Source of the DNA: Cristatella mucedo
Lineage: Eukaryota > Bryozoa > Phylactolaemata > Cristatellidae
Length of the DNA: 64,000 nucleotides
Direction: 5' to 3'
Assembly: GCA_009760855.2 (NCBI GenBank)
Contig: WPIO01000051.1
Span: 2,161,501-2,225,500, forward strand
Shown in pieces: positions 57,001 through 64,000 of this stretch. The notes under the pieces were generated by a model. The model was not told the origin of the DNA. It saw only the letters and a list, made by a program, of their open reading frames with translations, and did not search any database. A program made the position numbers and the translations under genes. Within the stretch, counting starts at the first letter, position 1; the number at the start of each line of letters is the position of its first letter.

Positions 57001-60000
57001 TCTCATTCAATCTACAGTGTGTGCCCACATCCTCCTCTAAAAAAAGCTGTGAATTGCGAAACCTCAAGACCCTTGACATCGATGCTGTCCGTGCGAGAAT
57101 ATCTGCTTCACCTCTGCTGCTCAGCCCTCCCTCCGATCTGTCACCATTGGTAGATAGCTAAAACACGACACTAGCTGACATGCTCGACGAGTTTGCACCT
57201 CTGACAAAGCGCACTGTGCGCCCCCCCCCCCCGGCCAGACGGCCTATGGTTTACCACAGACATTAAACTAGCCAAGTCTACTAAACGAAAGCTAGAAAGA
57301 TCCAGAATAACTGTCCATCGACAGGCATATGAAGACTACTGTAGGTCGTACCAATCGATCCTAGCAAAGGCCAAGTCTAGCTTCTAGAGAAACATTGTTG
57401 AATCACAGATGCACAATCAAAAATACTGATGTCGACAATAAACGATCTCCTCAACCGTTCCCAGATTAGCTCCTTACCTGATGATCCTTGTGATGATCTA
57501 GCCGATCGCTTCTCTCAATTCTTTGTGCAGAAGATAAACGAGATCAGGGAATCCATCCCTGCGATGACAACCTCCCCATTAGAAAGCTGTTCCTCGGCTC
57601 CTGGCTGCACGTCAATGTCTGCATTTAAGCAGGTCACTAGTGATCTAGTCCAAAAGTTCGTATCTCAATCAAAGAAGACAACAAGTCCTCTGGACCCTAT
57701 TCCTACTGTCCTGCTCCTACGTTGCATTGATCTGCTGCTGCCATGCATAACTAACATCATTAATATGTCATTAGCCTCAGGTCAGGTCCCAGCACCTTTC
57801 TAAAAAGCTGTAGTCAGGCCACTTCTCAAGAAATCGACACTAGACCAAGAGAACTTGAGCAACTACCGCCCAGTCTCCCTTCTACCATTCCTATCGAAGA
57901 CACTGGAACGGTTGGTGACAGAACAGCTGAACTCACATATCGAAACCTCACACCTTGCTAGTAAGTTCCAGTCTGGCTTTAGAGCTAATCACTCCACAGA
58001 GTCAGCATTGCTTAGGGTATACAACGACCTACTTAAGAATGTAGACATGTGAAGAGTGTCTCTGCTTGTTTTGCTTGATCTTTCGGCAGCTTTTGATAAT
58101 ATCGATCACAAAGTTCTTCTAGAGCACCTCTCGTCTCGTCTGGGCATCACTGGCACTGCTCTGCAGTGGTTCGGGTCCTCTCTCAGTGGGAGACTCCAGA
58201 GTATTGACGTGAATGGACAAAGATCATCTGAAGTACCTCTGAAATATGGAGTACCTCAGGGCTCCGTGCTAGGTCCGGTTCTTTTCACGGTCTATACTCT
58301 CCCTCTTGCCGACGTGATTGCCAAGCACAATCTAGGCTTTCACTTCTATGCGGATGACACTCAGTTGTACCTTTGCTTTGATCCCTACCAGCCTTCGAGC
58401 ACCTCAAATTCTCTCAACACACTTGCTGCATGCATTGATAACATCCACACATGGATGGCAGCATATTTTCTAAAACTAAACGATGATAAAACTAACTTAC
58501 TAGTTATGGGCAAACCCAGTGTGATCCAGAGATTGGAAAGGCTGACTCTCAAAATTGGCTCTGCCAGCATATCTCCTGTTGAATCAGCTCGAAATCTAGG
58601 TGTCATATTCCAAAGCGACCTCTAGTTAGACGACCATATCAGCTCCACAGTCAAATCTGCCTACTTTCAGCTTCATAACATTGCTAAAATTCGGACTGGT
58701 TTAGATAAGGATACCAGATCTAAGTTGGTCCATGCATTTGCGACATCCCGTCTCGACTTCTGTAACGCACTGCTTGCTGGCCCTACCCGCATGTGCAATC
58801 AGGCGATTGCAGCTGGTGCAAAACTCTGCAGCTAGGCTTGTCTGTCGTGAGTGTCACAGTTGCCACATTACTCCACTTCTAGCCGACCTGCACTGGCTAC
58901 CAGTCAAGCAACGGATTGACTTCAAGGTTTTGTCGCTCACTTTTAGGTCCCTTCATTCTATGGCTCCAGCCTATCTGTCAGATATACTACCCCATCAGGC
59001 CAAGCATCGTACCACCTGCTTTTCGGAATCCAACAGTGTACAAATACCTCGTACTTTAAATCCTTTGGAGACCGTGCATTTAGTTCGTATGCTCCCAAAG
59101 CCTGGAACTCCCTCCCGACCTGCGTCAGAACATCCCCTGACCTGACCACATTTAAAAGGAACCTAAAAACACACCTATTTAGGACAGCATTTTGTGGGTC
59201 CCTGTGATTCGTCCTTGATGTGCTTATGTGTGCTGACACTGTGCATGCTGCCACTAACCACATTTGCATGCAGACCCTGTGCATGTCACCCCTAACCATA
59301 TTATTCATTGTGTTTGTTTTTCAAGCATGATTTTACTTACCATTCAATTGCATTTCACTTTGCAGCAAATGTAAATCGCCTAGACAGAGATTAAGTTCTC
59401 TGAGGGCGCTTTATCAAGTGCATTATTATTATTATTATTATTCCTTTTACTGATAAGGGGCAGGGGGACTGGTGGCAACCGGGAAGGATCTGACTCAAGA
59501 GTTTGAGGAATTAGCCAAGCGATCTATTACCTGGCGGTAGAATAGAGACTTCAAGGCAGCCGACCAATCAGGGACAGATCCAAAAAGGAACAGGGATGCC
59601 ACCTTCATAGATGTGTTGCGTGGGGAGGCCAGTCTGTGGGACTCCAAGAGTTAAGTACACAGGAGTTTACCGATAAAGAAACCTGCCTATAAAATAACTG
59701 TGACTAAATTTTCGATGATCGGTACGCTAGCATATGCCGAGGCGGCACTAGATACCTGTCCACGAATAGCAGCTGCTCCATTTCCATTTGCAGCCAAACG
59801 AGAATCGACCTCTACACTTCTTCCAAGATGTCTCTTGTTATCAAGTAAGGGCTAATTTACCAGCCACAGTTCGAGAACGAGGCTAGTCTCGACTCCGAGC
59901 TGTTACTGGGTGTAGACATGGCTGATTTGATGCTAGTTTGCACTCGAGACACGTTTACAAGTGTCTAGACTACGAACGTTGGTAGGTGTAGACGCAGCTT

Positions 60001-60261
60001 TACTCAACAAAGCCACTTGCCAGCCACGATTGCAGGTGCCCTTGCCTCACAGCAATCCACTAGGCGACCTGCGCCAGCAGCCAGCTGCCATTTGCGGCCA
60101 GCGCTCACGCACCGCTTGGCTCGCTCAAGGTCGTCGTTGGTCTGCTCAAGCTCCCTGACGTACTGCTCCAGCGTGTCGCGGTAGCGGCGCACCTCTTGCA
60201 GCTCGTCTTGCAGCTGAGCGATGCACGAGCCGGCCTCGGCACGCTCCTTGTCGTATTTCTC
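48930..60261 (-). CDS. ndel1: NudE-family protein (NDE1/NDEL1), partial gene
   Basis: NudE proteins are coiled-coil adaptors that bind LIS1 and cytoplasmic dynein, acting in nuclear migration, mitotic spindle and centrosome function. Six minus-strand exons were found: 60261-60113, 55768-55723, 54496-54406, 54282-54109, 53845-53688, 49048-48930. Every junction is GT/AG with matching phase and no stop, giving about 245 residues. Hallmarks are [70 protein letters not shown] and [12 protein letters not shown]. The dynein/LIS1-binding N-terminal coiled-coil exons lie beyond the window. Introns are packed with L2, SINE, Tc1 and foldback sequence. Four of six donors are GTG-type, weaker than GTAAGT. 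NDE1 and NDEL1 cannot be told apart here; an invertebrate would normally have one copy. Confidence 0.92.
49116..49799. other. Unassigned NudE intron sequence
   Basis: No repeat family was recognised. A 23-base inverted repeat near 49610-49655 (CTTCATTCAGATGCTGTACA and its complement) forms a perfect-looking hairpin. Confidence 0.4.
49800..49925 (+). mobile_element. SINE family B, degraded copy
   Basis: A CTTCGAGTCTTGC B-box remnant, CAATTCTTTATTGCCGACTG, GGCCGAAAAGGCTCTTCGGC and AAATGAGGCTGCTAAAACAGC, matching the family B body and end. It lies in a NudE intron. Confidence 0.65.
51678..51830 (+). mobile_element. SINE family A, sense copy
   Basis: GAGCAGGTTTGGTCCAGTGA TTAAGATGCTCG (A box), a degraded B box, then TGAAGCGCCTGAATAGAGAT TAAGTTCTCTTGGGGCG and an AAATGAATTATATTTATTTT end. 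Inserted in the old L2-related LINE. Confidence 0.82.
52068..52575. mobile_element. Unclassified foldback-like element with G-rich inverted ends
   Basis: The left end reads GGACATTCCCCCCGGACATT TCC. The right end is its inverted complement, repeated several times with units like GGGGGGGAATGTCC and GGGGAAATGTCC (52470-52575). Inside are degenerate telomere-like TTTAGGG/GGGTTTA motifs (52107-52150), a long (AT)n tract (52158-52238) and two direct copies of a 36-base block starting TTCTTAGTTATACA (near 52248 and 52444). LINE coding sequence resumes on both sides, so this is an insertion. It has no coding potential. Foldback and Helitron-like non-autonomous elements are possible, but it fits neither cleanly. 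Confidence 0.6.
52158..52238. repeat. (AT)n microsatellite
   Basis: About 80 bases of alternating AT inside the foldback-like element. Confidence 0.95.
52761..53375. other. Unassigned AT-rich intron sequence
   Basis: AT-rich and without recognised repeats; a TTAAATTTAATTAATTAAAA cluster lies near 53190-53225. Confidence 0.4.
53376..53600 (-). mobile_element. Divergent L2 3' end, antisense
   Basis: AATAATAAAATAATG, an eroded hairpin (CAAGAGAATTTAATCTCTTT), CTAGGCACTTTACATATGC, then 3' UTR blocks (AACATGCACAGTG, CACAAAGAACCCAC). It belongs to a subfamily different from the common copies. Confidence 0.65.
53688..53845 (-). CDS. ndel1: NudE exon, [14 protein letters not shown] block
   Basis: 158 bases: acceptor TATGCTTGCTGTAG, donor GTAAGC. 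It encodes [20 protein letters not shown] and [21 protein letters not shown], matching the conserved [14 protein letters not shown] motif just before ALESKL in vertebrate NDE1/NDEL1. It ends in phase 0. Confidence 0.93.
54012..54075. repeat. (CA)n microsatellite beside a NudE splice donor
   Basis: CA repeats with one CAGACA interruption. On the gene strand this is a (TG)n tract starting about 35 bases after the donor at 54108. Confidence 0.95.
54109..54282 (-). CDS. ndel1: NudE exon, linker after the coiled coil
   Basis: 174 bases: acceptor TTTGTATTGCAG, donor GTGTGCG. It encodes (D)[18 protein letters not shown], then a serine-rich low-conservation stretch with MPGMGMEPA. The first codon is split G|AC, restoring DEARDLKQEV across the junction. 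It matches the DEARDLRQELAVR region of vertebrate proteins. Confidence 0.92.
54406..54496 (-). CDS. ndel1: NudE exon, [15 protein letters not shown] block
   Basis: 91 bases: acceptor TTTTGTGTACAG, donor GTGCCTG. It encodes [20 protein letters not shown] then [10 protein letters not shown], the most conserved part of the NudE coiled coil. It starts in phase 0 after EDFEIRMNQ. Confidence 0.95.
54855..55190 (+). pseudogene. Tc1/mariner N-terminal relic
   Basis: The + strand carries a DNA-binding-domain remnant ([12 protein letters not shown] in place of the ETGSVADRPRSGRP linker, then [20 protein letters not shown], the second helix-turn-helix). It aligns with 61325-61545. The catalytic part is missing. 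It lies in a NudE intron, antisense to the gene. Confidence 0.65.
55191..55722. other. Unassigned NudE intron sequence
   Basis: A long minus-strand frame (down to 55447) continues past the exon donor at 55722 and looks hydrophobic, but it is intron read-through of the 46-base exon. Confidence 0.5.
55723..55768 (-). CDS. ndel1: NudE micro-exon, SLEDFExRxNQ
   Basis: Only 46 bases: acceptor TTTTGTCCGTGTAG, donor GTGCCA. It encodes (R)[15 protein letters not shown], equivalent to ATIVSLEDFEQRLNQ in vertebrates. Phase joins both neighbours exactly. Confidence 0.92.
56020..59442 (+). mobile_element. Near-full-length L2-clade LINE (reference copy for the window)
   Basis: An L2/CR1-superfamily non-LTR element about 3.4 kb long. 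The N-terminal block is [17 protein letters not shown] (56080). An apurinic-type endonuclease follows, with [29 protein letters not shown] and SDHMQISF (56416-57010). The reverse transcriptase (57800-58400) has [58 protein letters not shown] and [10 protein letters not shown]. The post-RT domain ends with FRTAF. The 3' UTR has the hairpin and (ATT)n. Endonuclease and RT catalytic residues are readable, but stops at 56638, 57159, 57385, 57801, 58050 and 58623 and frameshifts (including a C run at 57222-57233) make it inactive. It is inserted in a NudE intron, antisense to the gene. Confidence 0.93.
57429..58625 (+). pseudogene. L2 reverse transcriptase frame (three internal stops)
   Basis: One continuous frame interrupted only by TAA (57801), TGA (58050) and the final TAG (58623), where collinear copies encode leucine or other residues. 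It includes the fingers (YRPVSL), palm A (LDLSAAFD), B ([10 protein letters not shown]) and C (YADD) motifs, all in order and with both catalytic aspartates of YADD. Confidence 0.9.
59443..60112. other. Unassigned NudE intron sequence
   Basis: Nothing recognised beyond the end of the L2 insertion. Confidence 0.4.
60113..60261 (-). CDS. ndel1: NudE coiled-coil exon, [17 protein letters not shown]
   Basis: 149 bases: acceptor CCTTGCCCTCAG, donor GTGCGTGAG. It encodes [20 protein letters not shown] then [27 protein letters not shown] with heptad spacing. [16 protein letters not shown] is nearly identical to vertebrate NDE1/NDEL1. It ends two bases into the arginine codon completed by the 55768 exon. 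The exons before it (the N-terminal coiled coil) are not in the window. Confidence 0.95.
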
Positions 60262-60629
60262 CTGAGGGCAAGGCGAACGAAGGCGTGGCAGGAAGATTCT
60301 CGGATGCCGATAGAGGCGGCGGCAAAGTTCCACTGAGCAGGCAGCAGCGCAGTGGCAGGACACGTGCTCTTCGGGCGTCCAGCAGAGGCAAGCATACCAA
60401 CTGATACCGATGAATGAACGAGGGTGGTAACACTCTAATGAAAGCACAACGAATAAGGATGCTACATTGATGTATGTAGCTGGGGAGCAGACAACTGTGG
60501 CCACTGACCAATGACCAGTGCCCTGAGCCGTGAAAGGAGGGGTTAGCATGGCTCTACCTCATGGCTCTGACCGATGACTCTGGCTGCTAATTGGTTGGAG
60601 CATAAGTGAGCACCTTTAAGAAAAATACT

Positions 60630-60795
60630 AGCTGATTTAACTGCCTCTTTTGTATTGCAGCAGAAGAGCCTTAAAGGCTATCCCCACCACTTGCAGCAGC
60701 AATTAAAGGATCGCCCACTGAGGATTCGAACCCACGACCTCTGGCCGAGGTCGTGAAAAGCAACAGCCTTACCTAGCGTGCCATACCGGCTCACA
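60630..60795 (-). mobile_element. SINE family B, antisense copy
   Basis: Minus strand: a tRNA-like head with GGTAAGGCTGTTGC, B box GTGGGTTCGAATCCTCAGTG, GGCGATCCTTTAATTGC, GCAAGTGGTGGGGATAGCC, CTTTAAGGCTCTTCTGC and GTTAAATCAGCTAG. Confidence 0.78.
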
Positions 60796-61299
60796 TTTGA
60801 CTAAAAATTATAGCTAGGATGCCTCACCTAATAAATTAGCAGGATAATAAATGTATTTAAACTCACGCTCACACCCCTCAATTATCAGTAGTCGAACAGG
60901 TCAGATCACAATCCAGAGCCCCCCTCCCAGCATCTGATAACTCCGGTCAGCTAGAAGCAGATTTAAGCACTCGCATCGGTGACTAGAGAAGTCTAACCGA
61001 CAGGGTTGTTATGAAAAAGGCTAAAATCAGCGTGTTTCATCCGGCAGATTAGCCACTTCAAAGGCAATGACATATTTATTCATATCTTATTATTTATCAT
61101 AACAAACTATACCATATTTCTGCACACTAATATGTAGTGCAAGGATAGCACTCATGCCTGCCCAGTATCTACACTTCTTGATCGGCCACATGTAGCTGCA
61201 AAACTCCAGACGAGAAGCACTGCAGTGACCATGCTAATGCAGGGTATACTGATACTGATGCATCAATAAGGTCGTAGCAATCGTGAGAATGGACAATGG
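60796..61299. other. Unassigned stretch
   Basis: AT-rich; nothing recognised. Confidence 0.35.
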
Positions 61300-62289
61300 C
61301 TTGGGACTAACCAATTCGAGATGTGCTACATTATCAACACATAAAGTGGGACTGGTTCGATGGCCGAGACGGCTGGATCTGGTCGGCTGGGGAAAGGAGT
61401 AATGCCGGGGATGAGTGGCTCATTTTTAAGATGCTAACCCCTCAGAATATAAGTGCCACACTTTAAGGTCATTTAAAGATGCTATGAGGATCAATATTGG
61501 AAAATATGCAGTATGTAGCTTGCTAAGAGTGGCATCTTCCGATCTCTGCTCACCAGCTGTCATAAAGCACGGTTTTCAGTGAAAATAATGCGATCGTGTT
61601 CAATTCTGTGATATGTGGACTGATGAAAGTAGTAAGCTCACGATTTGGTATTCACATGTATCAGCACGTACGGGTTAGCCAAGGGAAAATGAGGTGATGG
61701 TATTGAGCAGCTTTGCCGAAAAAGGCAGCGGAGCTCTGCATCAGATTTAAGGTGTCATAGACCAACACTTGTGCCTTCTGTGGTCAAGCAATTGGGATTG
61801 CAGAGTGGCAATGCTCTGCTCGGAGGATCGTTATATTTCACAGCAAGATAACGACCCAAAGCACAGTGACAGTACAAATAGAGCATTTTTACAAATCTGC
61901 TGTGCTGCTGGAGCAGTGGCCCAAACAGTTACCCGGTCTGAACCCCATAGAACGTTTGGGACGATTTCGGGAGGAGGCGTATTAGCAAGTATTTGGCCTC
62001 CACCAGTAGCCAACCTGTTCAGGAAAATCTATTCTCTGTGGAATGCAATAGCAAGAGAGACAGTGGGGCTGCTTCTGGCCTCTATAACAGGGGATCTAAG
62101 TGAGGTCATATAGAATCGTGGTGGAGCGCCGTCATACTAAACACAAACCTACCTACAGCACAAGTAGACGTTCGTGGGCTGTCAATAATGTTTACACATG
62201 CCGTGTGCAACTTCTGCATGCCTCATATTAGAGAAAATCCACATTTTACCCGAAGGATGTGGCAGCCACAGTAGCTGTGGCCACAGTTT
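61300..62289 (+). pseudogene. Tc1/mariner transposase relic, most complete copy
   Basis: Order of motifs: CYIINT and [18 protein letters not shown] (helix-turn-helix and GRPR-like linker, 61330-61400), a FSDESKF-like WTDESSKLTIWY (61616-61650, first catalytic aspartate region), YISQQDNDPKHSDSTNRAFL (61830-61890, the QQDNDPKH second aspartate) and PGLNPIERLGRF (61935-61965, the SPDLNPIE block). Frameshifts and stops disable it. Terminal repeats were not identified. The 3' end is fused to an L2 tail at 62289. Confidence 0.82.
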
Positions 62290-62544
62290 AAAAGGAACTT
62301 AAAAACACACCTATTTATGCGTGCTGACACTGTGCATGCTGCCACTAACCACATTTGCATGCTGACCCTGTGCATGTCACCCCTAACCATGTTATTCATT
62401 TTGTTTGTTTTTTAAGCATGATTTTACTTACCATTTAATTGCATTTCCCTTTGCAGCAAATGTAAAGCATCTAGAAAGAGATTAAGTTCTCTGAGGGTGC
62501 TTTATCAAGTACATTATTATTATTATTATTATTATTATTATAGT
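62289..62544 (+). mobile_element. L2 LINE 3' tail, sense
   Basis: It starts TAAAAGGAACTTAAAAACAC, runs through the 3' UTR with an internal deletion after ACACCTATTTA, then the hairpin (AGAGATTAAGTTCTCT) and about nine ATT units. It directly abuts the Tc1 relic. Confidence 0.88.
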
Positions 62545-62794
62545 TCGGGGAATTCTCTGCGACTGACTGTCTACCACCAAACACGTAACGAGTCGAAAAC
62601 AAGTTGCAGCAAATGACGGCACAGCTGCACCGCAGTTTTACTGAGCTCAGCAGCACCCGATCGAGCAGACGTGCTCAGTCCCGCCAGACGGATACCGGAG
62701 GCCATACCGGAGACAGCTGACAGCGTCGGCGGCTGGCAGCACTGGCAGAGCAACGGGGAGGGCAGGGGGCATATGCCCCCCTAGAGTAAGGTGT

Positions 62795-62975
62795 GGTGAG
62801 CCGTGATGGCACACTAGGTAAGGGAGCCGCTTTTCACGACCTCAGTCCCGAGGTCATTGGTTCGAATCCTTCGATGGGCAATCCTTTATTGCCACTGCAA
62901 GCGGTGGTGATGGCCATCAAGGCTCTTCTGTCGCTGTACAAAAGTGGCTGCTAAATCAGCTAGTATTTATGTATT
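62795..62975 (+). mobile_element. SINE family B, sense copy
   Basis: GTGATGGCACACTAGGTAAG (A-box side), a duplicated ACCTCAGTCCCGAGGTC spacer, TTGGTTCGAATCCTTCG (B box), GGGCAATCCTTTATTGCC, CTGCAAGCGGTGGTGATGGC and GGCTGCTAAATCAGCTAG. Confidence 0.8.
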
Positions 62976-63200
62976 AGGTGCAGCGACCAGGGACGCCCCC
63001 GCTATACATTAGCCCCAACCGTCAATAACAATGGAATTACATCCTACTTCGAGTCGATAAGAAACCATTGAGTATATGTCAAATAAGCCATATGATTTTG
63101 AGCAATAATAATGTTTCCATAATTGCGGGTCTCCCCCTGACATGAAAACCTTGCCGGGCTTTCTCCCCTACATGCTAATCCTAGCTCCGCCTCTGGCTGG
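62960..63200 (+). repeat. Unclassified dispersed repeat, copy 2
   Basis: Similar to 8230-8430 (CCCCAACCGTCAATAACAAT, ATGTCAAATAAGCC, TGATTTTGAGCA). Here it directly follows the SINE B copy, but at 8230 it does not. Confidence 0.5.
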
Positions 63201-63404
63201 CAGGCTCTCGGTCAGAGATCATGAGGTCATCAGAGATTATGAGGTAGAGAGCCTGATAGTTACATGAATGAAAGTACTTTGCTCAGTTAATGCTATGCTT
63301 CGAAGAGTTAGGCTTCGATCCCACCACCACTAGCTTGTCAAAAAAACAGCTCCTTTGTTCTCTGACTAGACAGCTAAAAAATCCACAGCCAATAATGAAT
63401 GGGG

Positions 63405-64000
63405 CGTCCCGACTGAAATTCTTCTGATAATTTAATCCTTTCAATGTGTGCTACAACCTGCTTAGCAACAATCTTTTTGAGAATTTGTGACAAAAAAGGA
63501 AGAGCTTAAACTGGGCGATAGTTTGAAAGGACCTCTGAATTGAATATAAGCTTTCTAAGTATCGGTAAAACTATAGCCGATTTTAAAGACTTTGGAACAA
63601 CCCGTTATCCAGAGAATTAGTTATGGCTGAACTAAATTTGTCTCCTAGTGAAGAACTCAGAGGGGATGGTAAAGAGTCTTCAGGAGACAAGCTTTTTGTA
63701 CTAGACTTTATTAAAGTAGCCATTTCGAATGCAATAACCTAGTTACATCTCTTAATTAATGTCGAAGATGGCGACTCAACAATTACTTTAGTTAGGGAAG
63801 TTTTATAGAGGCAAGAATATGTGCGATTTTTTCAACGCCGAGAGCTGAAAACGTATTGGCAGAGACGTCAATATTCGGGTAGTGAGACCTCTAAGAGTTA
63901 AAAAGGTTGGCTAGATCAATGTCAGACACAGACTTCTTAAAGCTTCGTTCAAGCCTACGATTAACACGGCATCTTTTGAAATTGTTTGATAAATCGAAAG
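63405..64000 (-). mobile_element. Third LINE reverse transcriptase fragment, antisense
   Basis: The minus strand encodes LSSSLGDKFSSAI, VVPKSLKSAIVLPILRKL, SNYRPVxALPFLSQIL and KIVAKQVVAHIERIKLSEEF. This is the pre-RT and RT start of a CR1-superfamily LINE clearly different from the common L2 (KTAVVxPLLKKxxLD...NYRPVS pattern). It is broken by stops and continues past the window edge. Confidence 0.7.

Noticed and set aside
60004-60549. 181-codon minus-strand frame as a single gene
   Set aside because: Only 60113-60261 is conserved, flanked by a clear acceptor and donor; the rest is intron read-through.

Overview
The window is animal nuclear DNA, most likely from an invertebrate. The evidence is spliced exons with GT/AG junctions of two conserved animal genes, very low gene density, long dinucleotide microsatellites, and dense non-LTR (L2/CR1-type) retrotransposons, tRNA-derived SINEs, hAT, Tc1/mariner and LTR-element remains. 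The species cannot be fixed from the sequence alone. No CRISPR array, operon or other bacterial feature is present.

Host genes. (1) On the + strand, positions 9369-16314 hold the 3' half of a cholesterol 7-desaturase (Neverland/DAF-36 Rieske oxygenase) gene. It consists of three phase-compatible exons (9369-9735, 13478-13660, 16129-16314) with the stop codon at 16312-16314. The Rieske-domain exons were not found. (2) On the - strand, positions 60261-48930 hold six consecutive phase-compatible exons of a NudE-family gene (NDE1/NDEL1). They encode the conserved coiled coil and the C-terminal region. The 5' exons lie beyond 64000 and the terminal exon was not identified. A CpG-dense stretch at 22440-23060, with a good splice donor at 22722, may be a promoter and first exon of an unidentified third gene.

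Layout. 1-2277: eroded hAT (ZMYM1/DUF4371-like) transposase. 2278-9368: mostly unassigned, with an antisense L2 copy, a TA/TG compound microsatellite, repeats and a candidate exon. 9369-16314: desaturase gene with a small LTR element (10877-11591) and an L2 copy in its introns. 16315-25840: antisense L2 copies, one with a twin-priming inversion and one carrying a SPIN-like hAT MITE. 26010-31066: SINE, a gag-bearing LTR element, a second LINE, and an L2 inserted in an L2. 31067-40600: mostly unassigned, plus a MITE, a restriction-like-endonuclease LINE relic, an L2 copy and tandem duplications. 40600-41880: second hAT relic. 42190-47490: L2, Tc1/mariner and SINE copies, several nested. 48930-60261: NudE gene with large transposon-filled introns. 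61300-64000: Tc1/mariner, L2 tail, SINE and a third LINE.

The transposons form an interlocking record. At least twenty L2 segments share one 3' end: a GCGCC...GGCGC hairpin with an inner AGAGA/TCTCT stem, followed by ATT repeats. A tRNA-headed SINE family carries the same tail, which points to mobilisation by the L2 reverse transcriptase. The best candidate for an undescribed element is a foldback-like insertion at 52068-52575, with G-rich subrepeated inverted ends and TTTAGGG-like telomeric motifs, lying in an old LINE inside a NudE intron.
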